NCBI RefSeq assembly: GCF_014174355.1
Contig: NZ_JABEQF010000002.1
Location: forward strand, 343,018-407,017
DNA: 64,000 bases
Source: Gluconacetobacter azotocaptans
GTDB lineage: Bacteria; Pseudomonadota; Alphaproteobacteria; Acetobacterales; Acetobacteraceae
Direction of reading: 5' to 3'
A model generated the notes under the pieces. It had not been told where the DNA came from. It saw only the letters and a list, made by a program, of their open reading frames with translations, and did no database searches. Made by a program: the position numbers and the translations under genes. This document shows, one piece after another, positions 56,259 through 64,000 of the stretch (position 1 is its first letter; every line of letters starts with the position of its first letter).

Positions 56259-56995
56259 TGGGCGGTCATGACGTGAAAACCGGCGAGATGATTGTGCTCG
56301 CGGATGGCGAGGCGATTGCCCGGTACGTGGCCGAATGGCTGACCGAACAGGCGCTGGCCAAGACCGGCGGCCCCTTCGTGGTGGCGCTGTCCGGCGGGTC
56401 CACGCCCAAGCGGCTGTACGAGATCCTGGCTTCGCCCGACTATGCCGCGCGCTTTCCGTGGGACCGCACCCAGTTCTTTTTCGGCGACGAACGCTTCGTT
56501 CCCGAAAGCGATCCGGCGAACAACTACACCATGACGCGCCAGGCGCTGCTGTCGCATGTCGCCGTGCCGGAGGCCAACGTGCATCCGATGCCGACACAGG
56601 GCGACCCCACCGCCGCCGCCGCGCGGTACCAGGCGGAGTTGCAGGCCGTCTATGGCGCCGGCACCCTGCAGGCGGGCCGGCCGCTGTTCGACGTCGTGCT
56701 GCTGGGGCTGGGCGACAACGGCCACACGGCTTCGCTGTTCCCACGTACGCCGGTGCTGAACGAACGGACGCTGTGGGTGTCGACGTGCGTGCCCGACGAC
56801 GCGCCGCACACGCGCCTGACCCTGACCTATCCGGCGATCCATTCCAGCCGCCATGTGGTGTTCATGCTGGCCGGTGCCGGCAAGAAGGAGGCCTTCACCA
56901 AGGTACGCGCGGGCGACCCCGGCGAACCGGCCAGCCACATCACTACCGAGGGCGAACTGGTCTGGCTGCTGGACAAGGCGGCCACCGGGGGCTGA
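56258..56995 (+). CDS. pgl: 6-phosphogluconolactonase
   Basis: Opens 6-phosphogluconolactone to 6-phosphogluconate between Zwf and Gnd. The 245-residue protein of the DevB/SOL type shows VALSGGSTPKRLYEILAS, WDRTQFFFGDERFVPESDPANNY and GLGDNGHTASLFP. Starts on the last base of the preceding stop. Confidence 0.93.
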   Translation: MGGHDVKTGEMIVLADGEAIARYVAEWLTEQALAKTGGPFVVALSGGSTPKRLYEILASPDYAARFPWDRTQFFFGDERFVPESDPANNYTMTRQALLSHVAVPEANVHPMPTQGDPTAAAARYQAELQAVYGAGTLQAGRPLFDVVLLGLGDNGHTASLFPRTPVLNERTLWVSTCVPDDAPHTRLTLTYPAIHSSRHVVFMLAGAGKKEAFTKVRAGDPGEPASHITTEGELVWLLDKAATGG

Positions 56996-57069
56996 TCGGG
57001 CCCGGACGAACCGAAGAAACGACAAGAGGGCCGCCGGCTCGTCCGGCAGGCTCCGGAGGAGACAAGGCA

Positions 57070-57774
57070 ATGGGCGTCCAGGATGCGGACCCGATGAATG
57101 AACTGAAGCGCATGGCGGCCGAGGAAGCCGCCGCCATGGTGCAGGACGGGATGGCGGTGGGCCTGGGGTCGGGCAGCACGTCGGCGATGATGATCGACGC
57201 ATTGGGCCGGCGCTGGGCCGAAGGGCTGCGCTTCGTCGGCATTCCCACCTCGGAACGCTCGGCCGACCAGGCGCGGGCGCACGGCATCACGCTGGTGACG
57301 TTCGCAACCCACCCGCAACTGGATCTGGCCATCGACGGCGCCGACGAGGTCGAGCGCGGGTCGCTGGACCTGATCAAGGGGCTGGGGGGCGCCCTGTTCC
57401 GCGAAAAGATCGTGGCTGCCGCGGCGCGCCGCTTCATCGTCGTGGTGGACGAAAGCAAGCTGGTCGACCATCTGGGCAGCCGCGTGCCGGTCCCGGTCGA
57501 GGTCACGTCCTTCGGCTGGGAAAGCACGGCGCGGCAGCTGGGCGACCTGGGCGGGCGGGTCGCGCCAAGGATGGATCGCAATGGGGGCCTGTACGTCACC
57601 GACGGGGGCAACATGATCCTGGATTGCACGTTCGGTCCCATCGCCGACCCGCCGGCCCTGGCCGCCGCGATTCGCGGCGTGGTCGGCGTGGTGGAAAGCG
57701 GCCTGTTCATCCATCGGACGTCCGAGGTCATCGTGGCCGGCCGCAACGGCCTGACCCGCCTGGTGGCGGCATGA
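57070..57774 (+). CDS. rpiA: Ribose-5-phosphate isomerase A
   Basis: Interconverts ribose 5-phosphate and ribulose 5-phosphate. The 234-residue protein has GLGSGSTSAMMIDALG (phosphate loop), the DGADEVERGSLDLIKGLGGALFREKIVA region with the catalytic Asp/Lys, and NGGLYVTDGGNMILD. GGAGGAGAC lies about seven bases before the ATG at 57070; an upstream open frame overlapping pgl is ignored. The stop overlaps gntK. Confidence 0.94.
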   Translation: MGVQDADPMNELKRMAAEEAAAMVQDGMAVGLGSGSTSAMMIDALGRRWAEGLRFVGIPTSERSADQARAHGITLVTFATHPQLDLAIDGADEVERGSLDLIKGLGGALFREKIVAAAARRFIVVVDESKLVDHLGSRVPVPVEVTSFGWESTARQLGDLGGRVAPRMDRNGGLYVTDGGNMILDCTFGPIADPPALAAAIRGVVGVVESGLFIHRTSEVIVAGRNGLTRLVAA

Positions 57775-58316
57775 CCGCCCCCCTGCCGCAGGCCGAGGGA
57801 ATCCGCCCCCGGGTGCTGGTCATCATGGGCGTCTCGGGCTCGGGCAAGACGACGGTGGCCGAGGGCCTGCACAACATCCTGGGCTGGCCGTACCAGGAGG
57901 GCGACCTTCTGCATCCCAAGGCCAACGTGGACAAGATGGCCGCCGGCATTCCCCTGACGGACGAGGACCGCTGGCCGTGGCTGGCGCTGTGCCGCCAATG
58001 GATCGACGCGCGGATCGCCGAAGGCGGTGGCGGCATCCTGACCTGTTCGGCGCTGAAGCGGTCCTATCGCGACGTGCTGCGGCAGGGGACGGACGACGTG
58101 GTGTTCGTCTATCTGAAGGTGCCCGAGCCGGTGCTGCAGGCGCGCCTGGCGCGGCGCAAGGGGCATTACATGCCGCCCAGCCTGCTGCCCAGCCAGCTTG
58201 CGACGCTCGAGGAACCCGCGCCGGACGAGCACGCCCTGGTCATCGACATCGAAAGCACCGTGGCCGAGGTGATCGCGGCGACGCTGGGCAAGTTGAAATA
58301 CGGGCTGAAGAACTGA
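57771..58316 (+). CDS. gntK: Gluconokinase
   Basis: Phosphorylates gluconate with ATP to 6-phosphogluconate, letting externally made gluconate (typical of acetic acid bacteria) enter the pentose pathway. The 181-residue protein has the P-loop IMGVSGSGKTTVAEGL, QEGDLLHPKANVDKM with the DxxH-like site, and CSALKRSYRDVLRQG typical of GntK. The ATG at 57771 overlaps the rpiA stop by ATGA. Confidence 0.95.
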   Translation: MTAPLPQAEGIRPRVLVIMGVSGSGKTTVAEGLHNILGWPYQEGDLLHPKANVDKMAAGIPLTDEDRWPWLALCRQWIDARIAEGGGGILTCSALKRSYRDVLRQGTDDVVFVYLKVPEPVLQARLARRKGHYMPPSLLPSQLATLEEPAPDEHALVIDIESTVAEVIAATLGKLKYGLKN

Positions 58317-58325
58317 ACGATCGGC

Positions 58326-59378
58326 ATGGCGGGCCCAGGGACGGAATGGAGGGGGATGGGCCTGTCGTCGCGTGCGGTCGTCCTTGTTCCGGCCGCCCTG
58401 CTGGTCGTGTTTTGGGCCGTACGCGCCCGGGCGGCTGAGGGGGCCGACCGGGCCGACGTGGAGGTGGTGCCGGAACGCTGCGTCGCCCATGTGATCACGG
58501 CGCCGCTGCTGACCGGCGACGGCAGCCCCGCCATCCCGGTGCGAATCAACGGGATGGCGGGGGCGGCGTTCCTGGGCATGACACAGGAAAGCCTGGGCGT
58601 GTTCGAGCGCGCCGACATGCACTATCCCGTGGGCAAGGCGCTGCCGGTGCAGACGGTGACCGGCGAAGGCCGGTCCTACACCACGATGGTCGACGATCTG
58701 GTGATCGGGCTGGGAACGGCCCATCACATCAACGGGGTCATGCTGGGGCCGTTCGGCGAACAGAAGATCGCGGGGCGGTCCGTGCTGGGGGTGCTGGGCT
58801 ACGACATCCTGGGAAATTACAATGTCCTGCTGGATTTTCCCAACCAGACCCTGACCCTGTTCAAGGAAAGCGGCGCCCCGGGCTGCCCGCCCGTGTCGCT
58901 TCTGGTCGGTGCGCGGCCCTATGCCGCGGCGCTGATGCCCGACGTGCGGGGGATGGATGTCATGGTGCAGGTGACGATCAACGCCGTGCCCATCGGCATG
59001 GAGGTGGAACCCGGGTCCAACGCCTCCATCATCCGCGCCGCCGATGCCGCCGATGCGGGGGTGGGGCCACCCGAACTGGCCAACGATCCACGCAGCCGCA
59101 CCGACGCCGGCACGGCGATCGTCGGTCACCGGCACCGCTTCGACCAGCTCGTGCTCGGTACCCTCCACGGCGCGGTGCTGCAGGCCGACGTGGCCAAGGC
59201 GGCCTATAATATCCTGGGAATGGATTTTTTTCGGAACCGGACGGTGCTGTTCGCCTTTCCCAGCCGGATGCTCTATTTTTCGGACCCGCAAGCGCCGACA
59301 GGGACGGAAATGGCGCATTCGGGCCTCAGCCCGGCCCAGTCCCGGATGGCCGACGCCACGGTCGAGGAACAGCCCTGA
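58326..59378 (+). CDS. Degenerate retropepsin-like aspartic protease-fold protein
   Basis: A 350-residue exported protein (hydrophobic signal about residues 13-37 ending ARAAEG). It shows two lobes as in pepsin/retropepsin proteins: lobe one has IPVRINGMAGAAFLGMTQESLGVF where the usual inhibitor-like D-T/S-G is replaced, and lobe two has MEVEPGSNASIIRAADAAD with no D-[ST]-G either. Both lobes end with GVLGYDILGNYNVLLDFPNQTLTLF and NILGMDFFRNRTVLFAFPSRMLYF, which are aspartic-protease-like strand pairs. With both catalytic aspartates missing it is probably a binding protein. It starts 9 bp after gntK, so it may be transcribed with it. Confidence 0.7.
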   Translation: MAGPGTEWRGMGLSSRAVVLVPAALLVVFWAVRARAAEGADRADVEVVPERCVAHVITAPLLTGDGSPAIPVRINGMAGAAFLGMTQESLGVFERADMHYPVGKALPVQTVTGEGRSYTTMVDDLVIGLGTAHHINGVMLGPFGEQKIAGRSVLGVLGYDILGNYNVLLDFPNQTLTLFKESGAPGCPPVSLLVGARPYAAALMPDVRGMDVMVQVTINAVPIGMEVEPGSNASIIRAADAADAGVGPPELANDPRSRTDAGTAIVGHRHRFDQLVLGTLHGAVLQADVAKAAYNILGMDFFRNRTVLFAFPSRMLYFSDPQAPTGTEMAHSGLSPAQSRMADATVEEQP

Positions 59379-59400
59379 CCGCCAAAGGCCGCCGGTCTTT

Positions 59401-59469
59401 GGAAACCAATTTATTTATCCATCATCGGGGACCCGGGCCTCAGGCCAGGTGAGTTCGGGCAACGCCCGA
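59401..59469. repeat. Dispersed ~70-bp palindromic element, copy B (likely two-way terminator)
   Basis: Partner of the element at 38168-38237: GGAAACCAAT start, ATCGGGG, GGGCCTCAGGCC and GTTCGGGCAACGCCCGA are shared, about 58 of 70 positions the same. In this copy the first hairpin is weaker (CCCGGGCCTCAGGCC-A) while the GGGC-AAC-GCCC stem is kept. It lies between convergent genes, as does copy A. Confidence 0.75.
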
Positions 59470-59481
59470 TCGGTATTGCGA

Positions 59482-60324
59482 TCAGTCCTGCGTCCACGTC
59501 GTCGGCAGGGCGCGGCAGTGCGACAGGCCGGCGCGGAAGCCGGGACTGCACAGGGCGGCCAGTTCGGCTGCATGCTCATAATCCGGCATCACCCTGTCGA
59601 TCAGCGCGTTCTTCGCGGTGGCGGGGTGGAAATAGATTTCCGACAGCCCGTCGGGCAGGTGCGCGGCCAGGGCCGCGACCCGGTCGGTGGTCATGTGGCC
59701 GCTCCAGGCGATACCGAAGCACCAGTCGTTGGTGCGCAATCCGGCGCGGTGGGCCTGGCGGCGCAGCACACCGGTCCAGCGCCGCAGGGCGGCGGCCCCC
59801 GGCGAATCGCTGTAGGTGCCGGCGGCGAACAGGGGCTCGGGCGGCTCCAGCGGGACGCGGATCGCCCGCAGGCCGTGGCGCAGGCCGCTTTCGATCATCA
59901 GCTTGCCCACCGTCGGGTGCAGATGCATGTGCTTGTGCGCGTTGGCGTGGTCCAGCGTCAGCCCCGTCCGGGCGAAGGCCGCGAACTGGGCTTCGATCTC
60001 GGCCGCGAGCTGGCGGCGTACGCCGGGGCGAAAGAAATAATTGATGCCCAGTTCAAGCTGGTTGGACGGAAACTGCCCGTCCCGATCTACCAGCGAAGGA
60101 ATGTCGGCGGGCGGCAGGGTTGCCGGTCCCTCGATCACCACCAGATGCAGCCCGACATGCAGGCCGGGCAGGCGGCGCGCGCGCGCGATCGCATCCGCCG
60201 CCGCCGGCCCCGCCACCATCAGGCTGGCGGTGGACAGCAGGCCGTCGCGATGCGCGATCTCGATGGCTTCGTTGACCTCTTCCGACAGACCGAAATCGTC
60301 GGCGGATACGATCACGCGCTTCAT
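59482..60324 (-). CDS. hpnK: Hopanoid biosynthesis deacetylase HpnK
   Basis: YdjC/CE14-like enzyme that, in studied hopanoid pathways, removes the acetyl group from bacteriohopanetetrol N-acetylglucosamine made by HpnI. The 280-residue protein starts MKRVIVSADDFGLSEEVNEAIE with the metal-binding ADDFG, then HVGLHLVV and LDHANAHKHMHLHPTVG (metal histidines). I choose the ATG; a GTG two codons earlier is possible. It is last in the hpn group on this strand. Confidence 0.92.
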   Translation of the reverse strand: MKRVIVSADDFGLSEEVNEAIEIAHRDGLLSTASLMVAGPAAADAIARARRLPGLHVGLHLVVIEGPATLPPADIPSLVDRDGQFPSNQLELGINYFFRPGVRRQLAAEIEAQFAAFARTGLTLDHANAHKHMHLHPTVGKLMIESGLRHGLRAIRVPLEPPEPLFAAGTYSDSPGAAALRRWTGVLRRQAHRAGLRTNDWCFGIAWSGHMTTDRVAALAAHLPDGLSEIYFHPATAKNALIDRVMPDYEHAAELAALCSPGFRAGLSHCRALPTTWTQD

Positions 60325-60345
60325 GGACACTCGCCGGGGAAAGGG

Positions 60346-60369
60346 CCGCCGGGGCGGCGGCCCCGGCGG
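60346..60369 (-). terminator. Perfect ten-pair hairpin between hpnJ and hpnK
   Basis: CCGCCGGGGC-GGCG-GCCCCGGCGG lies in the 45-bp gap between hpnJ and hpnK on the minus strand, just before the hpnK ribosome region, no T-run. It could lower hpnK expression compared with hpnJ. Confidence 0.45.
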
Positions 60370-60375
60370 GCGCGG

Positions 60376-61800
60376 TCAGGCCGCGCGGCGGTCACGCAGG
60401 AACTGGAAGAATTCCACGCCCTCGCGCAGGCGGCGCTTCATCATCTGCGGGCTGAGCACCATCTCGCCGACGATCGAGGCGATCTTGGGCGCGCGGAAAT
60501 AGAATTTCCGGTAGAATTCCTCGACGCTGCCGAAGATTTCGGTATGCGACAGATGCGGGTAGTGCAGGGGGGCGATCTGCACGCCGTTATCGTCGATCAG
60601 TTCGGCATTGCTTTCGTCCAGCCAACCGTTCTCGGCCGCCTGCTTATACAGGAACGTGCCGGGATAGGGCGCGGCCAGGGACACCTGCAAGGTGTGCGGA
60701 TTGATCTCGGTGGCGAACTTGATCGTCTCCTGGATCGTTTCCTTCGTCTCGCCGGGCAGGCCCAGGATGAACGTGCCGTGGATCTTGATCCCCAGCTCGT
60801 GGCAGTTTTTGGTGAATTCGCGCGCGACCTCGACCCGCAGGCCCTTCTTGATATTGTGCAGGATCTGCTGGTTGCCGCTCTCGTAGCCGACCAGCAGCAG
60901 GCGCAGGCCGTTGTCCTTCAGGACTTCCAGCGTCTTGCGTGGCACGTTGGCCTTGGCGTTGCACGACCAGGTGACGCCCATCTTGCCCAGTTCGCGCGCG
61001 ATCGCTTCGGCGCGCGGCAAATCGTCGGTGAAGGTGTCGTCGTCGAAGAAGAATTCCTTGACCTGCGGGAAATACTGCCGCGCCAGGCGGATCTCGGCGG
61101 CGACATGTTCCGGGCTGCGGGTACGGTAGTGATGCCCGCCCACCGTTTGCGGCCACAGGCAGAAGGTGCAGCGCGATTTGCAGCCCCGGCCGGTGTAGAT
61201 CGAGATGTACGGGTGCATCAGGTACCCGATGAAGTAATCCTCGATCTTCAGGTCGCGCTTGTAGACCTCGGTCACGAAGGGCAGACTGTCCATGTTCTCG
61301 ATCATGGCGCGGTCGCGGTTATGGACGATGACGCCTTCGTCATTGCGCCAGGAAATGCCGTCCACGTCCTTCAGGTCGCGGCCTTCGGCGATTTCCTTGA
61401 TCGTGAAGTCAAATTCGTTGCGGGCCACGAAATCGACCGGGCCGCCCTTCAGCAGGCTTTCCTCGGGCTGGACGGCGACCTTGGCGCCGACCATGCCGAT
61501 TTTCAGCGACGGGTTCGCGTCCTTCAGCATCTGCGCCACCCGCACGTCCGAGGCGAAGGACGGGGTGGAAGTATGCATCACCACCAGGTCGCGGTTGCGC
61601 ACGTCCTGCAGGATCGGCTCCATGCCCATGCGCGCCGGCGGGGCGTCGATCAGGCGGCTGCCTTCGACCAGGGCGGCGGGCTGGGCCAGCCATGTCGGAT
61701 ACCAGAACGACCTGATTTCCCGCTTCGCCTGGTAGCGGGAGCCCGCGCCGCCGTCGAAACCGTCGAAGGAAGGGGGTTGGAGGAACAGGGTCTTCATCAT
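60376..61800 (-). CDS. hpnJ: Hopanoid biosynthesis radical SAM protein HpnJ
   Basis: Radical SAM enzyme linked to converting bacteriohopanetetrol glucosamine into the cyclitol ether. The 474-residue protein has an N-terminal cobalamin-binding-like part (about 60-190, including VVMHTSTPSFASDVRVAQML) and the iron-sulfur motif Cys-x3-Cys-x2-Cys in GRGCKSRCTFCLWPQ, followed by HHYRTRSPEHVAAEI and the barrel. AGGA lies about eleven bases before the ATG. Confidence 0.93.
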   Translation of the reverse strand: MMKTLFLQPPSFDGFDGGAGSRYQAKREIRSFWYPTWLAQPAALVEGSRLIDAPPARMGMEPILQDVRNRDLVVMHTSTPSFASDVRVAQMLKDANPSLKIGMVGAKVAVQPEESLLKGGPVDFVARNEFDFTIKEIAEGRDLKDVDGISWRNDEGVIVHNRDRAMIENMDSLPFVTEVYKRDLKIEDYFIGYLMHPYISIYTGRGCKSRCTFCLWPQTVGGHHYRTRSPEHVAAEIRLARQYFPQVKEFFFDDDTFTDDLPRAEAIARELGKMGVTWSCNAKANVPRKTLEVLKDNGLRLLLVGYESGNQQILHNIKKGLRVEVAREFTKNCHELGIKIHGTFILGLPGETKETIQETIKFATEINPHTLQVSLAAPYPGTFLYKQAAENGWLDESNAELIDDNGVQIAPLHYPHLSHTEIFGSVEEFYRKFYFRAPKIASIVGEMVLSPQMMKRRLREGVEFFQFLRDRRAA

Positions 61801-61889
61801 GATACGCGGATCCTAGGAACGTGGGGGACCTGCTGGAATGGGGGTCCGGCACGCCCGTTCTTGATATGCCTTGTGTCGCAGGGGCGCTG

Positions 61890-63071
61890 TCAGTCGCTCC
61901 GTACGACAGGACGGGATGGGGGCGTTATAACCGAATGTGGCGCGAGATGCATCGTCTGTCCACGCCACGCCACGCGGCTGCCGGTCACGCTGCCCGCCAT
62001 GATGGCTGCCGAAAGCCAGTCGCGCACCGGCAGCAGCAACAGGGGAACCATGCTGCGCTGGGCCAGCATGCGGTCCATGAAGAACGCGCAAATTGCCCTG
62101 GCGGCCCAGACAGCCAGGAAAACCGCCCATGTCCATCGTGCATGGGGCTGGCACAGGACGGCCACCGCCGCCCAGAACAGCGGCAGCTGGACGGCCGAGG
62201 CCGCGTAGCCCGCTGGCTCCAGCGTCTTGACCGTGCGGCCCCAGCGCAACTCGTGCGTCAGCACGTCGCCGAAGCTGGCCTCGCCCACGGTGGTCCAGGT
62301 CATGCACGACGCGATGGCGATATGCTGGCGGCGCTCGCGCACCAGGCGGCCCAGCATGGCGTCGTCGGCGATGTGCGGCGCCAGGGCCTGCAGGCCGCCG
62401 ACGGCGTCCAGCATCTCGCGCCGCAGGGCCATGGTGGCCCCCAGGCAGTCCTGCCGGCCCAGATAGCGCGACAGCATCACGCCCGGCAGGAAATTATGGT
62501 TGATCTGGCAGGCCGCCAGCAGGCGCGGCAGGGATCGCGTGGCCGGCAGGCCGGCATACAGGGTCGTCACCAGCCCGACTCCGGGCCGCGACAGCGCGTC
62601 GACGACATGCCGCAGATAGTCCGGCGCCACATGGATATCCGAGTCGGAGATGATCAGGATATCGTGCCGGGCCTTCGGCAGCATGTTGATCAGATTGCCG
62701 ATCTTGCGGTTGACGCCATGCCCGGCCGGATCGACCACCAGGTCGATCTCCAGCCCCGGATGGCGTTCGCGCAGCCGCCGGACGATGGCGATCGCCGGGT
62801 CGCCCGCATCCTGCACGCCGAAGACGATCTGCATGCGGGGGTAGTCCTGCGTGCAGAAGCTTTCCAGCGCTTCCTCCAGCAGGGGTTCGTCGCCATGCAG
62901 TGGCTTCAGGACGGTGACCGGCGGCAGGGTAGGCGCCATGGGGACGCGCCGCTCCCGCCATCTGAAGCGGGACATCAGCGCCGTACCCAGTGATGCCTGC
63001 ACGCACCCTGCAACCGCGATCAGGGCGGCGGCACCGGCGGGGGAGGCAAGGGCGTGCAAGGCGGACATCAT
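61890..63071 (-). CDS. hpnI: Hopanoid biosynthesis glycosyltransferase HpnI
   Basis: Membrane glycosyltransferase (GT2/GT21-like, 393 residues) that puts N-acetylglucosamine on bacteriohopanetetrol. One N-terminal helix (residues about 4-26), the nucleotide-sugar part (PPVTVLKPLHGDEPLLEEALE), metal/sugar aspartates in ILIISDSDIHVAPDYL, a TLYAG segment, HELRWGRTVKTL near the active site and three C-terminal helices. GGAAAG directly precedes paired ATGs, so the second may be used. Confidence 0.92.
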   Translation of the reverse strand: MMSALHALASPAGAAALIAVAGCVQASLGTALMSRFRWRERRVPMAPTLPPVTVLKPLHGDEPLLEEALESFCTQDYPRMQIVFGVQDAGDPAIAIVRRLRERHPGLEIDLVVDPAGHGVNRKIGNLINMLPKARHDILIISDSDIHVAPDYLRHVVDALSRPGVGLVTTLYAGLPATRSLPRLLAACQINHNFLPGVMLSRYLGRQDCLGATMALRREMLDAVGGLQALAPHIADDAMLGRLVRERRQHIAIASCMTWTTVGEASFGDVLTHELRWGRTVKTLEPAGYAASAVQLPLFWAAVAVLCQPHARWTWAVFLAVWAARAICAFFMDRMLAQRSMVPLLLLPVRDWLSAAIMAGSVTGSRVAWRGQTMHLAPHSVITPPSRPVVRSD

Positions 63072-63132
63072 CTTTCCGGCAGGGGGCGCAGGTCGTCTCG
63101 GGTCAGGGGCGTCGGTCGGTTCCGGCTGCGGA

Positions 63133-63840
63133 TCACCCGGCCGAGAGCGCCTTGACCCTCTTCTGTAGCAGCGTGATCAGAGTCTGCACATTCCCGGATG
63201 CGAGGGTGGAACTGAAATCGGACCGCTGGGCCGCGATCTGGCTGATATGGGCGTTCAGCAGGACGTCGACGATGCGCCAGCCATCGGGGCCCGAGCGCAT
63301 GACATAGTCGATCTCGGTGCCGTCCGGGTCCTCGGTCGATCCGATATGCGTCGTCACGATCTGGTCGTTGCCGACCGGGGACGGGCGCGGGGTCGGGTCC
63401 ACGTTGAAATGGGCATCGCCGCCGGGTTTGAAGCTGGAGATATAGCGGGCGATGGTGAACTGGCGGAACACATCCAGCAATTGCTGCTTGTCCCCGTCCG
63501 ACAGGCCCGCATAACGCAGACCGACGGACCCCCGCAGCACCGTCTCCAGATTATAGACCTTGTCCACCACGGGGGCGAGGATCTGTGCCCGTTGGTCGAA
63601 CGTGCCGCTGCCCGGGGCCTGGATCCGGCCCAGCGCGGCATAGAGCGCGTTGACCGGGGCCGTCACCGTGACCTGCGCGGCCCGCCCGGCGGACTGGGCG
63701 TGCGCCGCCGATGCGACCAGCGGGGCCGCTGCCGGGACCACGGCCAGGCCGGCGCACAGGAACAGGGTAGCCATGGGCCGAGACGTCCGGGAGAGGGATA
63801 TCCGGGACGGGGATTTCATCAAGCGTCGCATCACCATCAT
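63133..63840 (-). CDS. hpnM: MlaC/Ttg2D-like hopanoid transport protein HpnM
   Basis: Exported lipid-carrier protein (235 residues) of the MlaC family, named HpnM in hopanoid gene groups and thought to move hopanoids between membranes with HpnN. Signal sequence to about residue 48 (ending SAAHAQSA), then the family's YAALGRIQ, NLETVLRGSVGLRYAGLSDGDKQQLLDVF and VMRSGPDGWRIVDVLLNAHIS. The first ATG overlaps the dxs stop (ATGA), so the two are coupled. Confidence 0.88.
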   Translation of the reverse strand: MMVMRRLMKSPSRISLSRTSRPMATLFLCAGLAVVPAAAPLVASAAHAQSAGRAAQVTVTAPVNALYAALGRIQAPGSGTFDQRAQILAPVVDKVYNLETVLRGSVGLRYAGLSDGDKQQLLDVFRQFTIARYISSFKPGGDAHFNVDPTPRPSPVGNDQIVTTHIGSTEDPDGTEIDYVMRSGPDGWRIVDVLLNAHISQIAAQRSDFSSTLASGNVQTLITLLQKRVKALSAG

Positions 63841-64000
63841 GACTTCGGTCCGATTGTCGCCTTTAGCAAGGGTTGGGTCATGTTGTTTTCGATCCCCAGG
63901 GCATGGAATGCGGTATGCGCGATGGCGGCGGCATCGAGTCCGGCCTCGTGATACTGGACGTCCTGGGTGTTGTGGTCGATGAAGCGGTCGGGCAGGGTCA
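63837..64000 (-). CDS. dxs: 1-deoxy-D-xylulose-5-phosphate synthase, 3' end only
   Basis: The last 54 codons, running off the window edge, read TLPDRFIDHNTQDVQYHEAG then LDAAAIAHTAFHALGIE, the C-terminal wording of Dxs, first step of the non-mevalonate isoprenoid pathway that supplies squalene for hopanoids. Placement in an hpn group with dxs is normal for this family. The stop overlaps hpnM. Confidence 0.88.
   Translation of the reverse strand, partial: TLPDRFIDHNTQDVQYHEAGLDAAAIAHTAFHALGIENNMTQPLLKATIGPKS

Noticed and set aside
59044..62208. Very long plus-strand open frame (1054 codons) over the hpn genes
   Set aside because: Crosses a convergent junction and the dispersed repeat, lacks domains, and lies opposite three well-recognised genes.

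Overview
The window is GC-rich, densely coded and fully chromosomal in character. It looks like a member of the Acetobacteraceae, most likely an acetic acid bacterium of the Gluconacetobacter/Komagataeibacter type. The main reasons are a fused transaldolase-phosphoglucose isomerase, a complete oxidative pentose phosphate gene run, hopanoid genes (hpnM, hpnI, hpnJ, hpnK with dxs) and a glycogen/trehalose operon. This assignment is inference from gene content. I see no rRNA, tRNA, CRISPR array, prophage or insertion sequence.

Layout. (1) 1-12608, plus strand: glgA (5' end missing), glgB, glgX, treZ, malQ, treY, a tightly overlapping alpha-glucan operon that builds glycogen and turns linear maltodextrin ends into trehalose. 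(2) 12628-14275: hutH alone, behind a good promoter and HutC-like operator sites. (3) 14460-26026, plus: an alternative complex III (actABCDEF) running through a small unknown protein and a Sco copper chaperone into a caa3-type cytochrome c oxidase (subunits II with fused haem c, I, III, IV). Together they form a quinol-to-oxygen chain bypassing bc1. (4) 26043-30997, minus: an amino-acid permease, a TonB-dependent receptor and a LysR regulator. (5) 31247-38168, plus: a second TonB-dependent receptor followed by a tryptophan-tryptophylquinone amine dehydrogenase cluster (large subunit, MauD-like protein, light chain, cytochrome c, MauE, MauD). (6) 38246-46328: mixed single genes (LLM-type flavin monooxygenase, 4-aminobutyrate-type aminotransferase, CPA1 Na+/H+ antiporter, a small charged protein, hisC, an ankyrin protein, a metallo-beta-lactamase-fold hydrolase). 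(7) 46741-59378, plus: tkt, tal-pgi, gnd, zwf, two tandem HAD phosphatases, pgl, rpiA, gntK and a degenerate aspartic-protease-fold protein. This is a near-complete pentose phosphate operon fed by glucose 6-phosphate and by gluconate. (8) 59482-64000, minus: hpnK, hpnJ, hpnI, hpnM and the 3' end of dxs.

The regions fit a strictly aerobic sugar oxidiser: sugars go through the pentose phosphate pathway, reserves are kept as glycogen and trehalose, electrons from quinol and from periplasmic amine oxidation enter cytochrome c, and hopanoids strengthen the membrane.

The points most worth a second look are: the amine dehydrogenase cluster, with a light chain that looks intermediate between two known types and a MauD paralogue that has lost its second redox cysteine; a dispersed ~70 bp palindromic repeat found at two convergent gene junctions; a 14-bp tandem repeat at the glgX-treZ junction; paired HutC-like boxes before hutH; and an aspartic-protease-fold protein whose catalytic aspartates appear to be gone. 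I found no clearly new multi-gene defence or mobile system.
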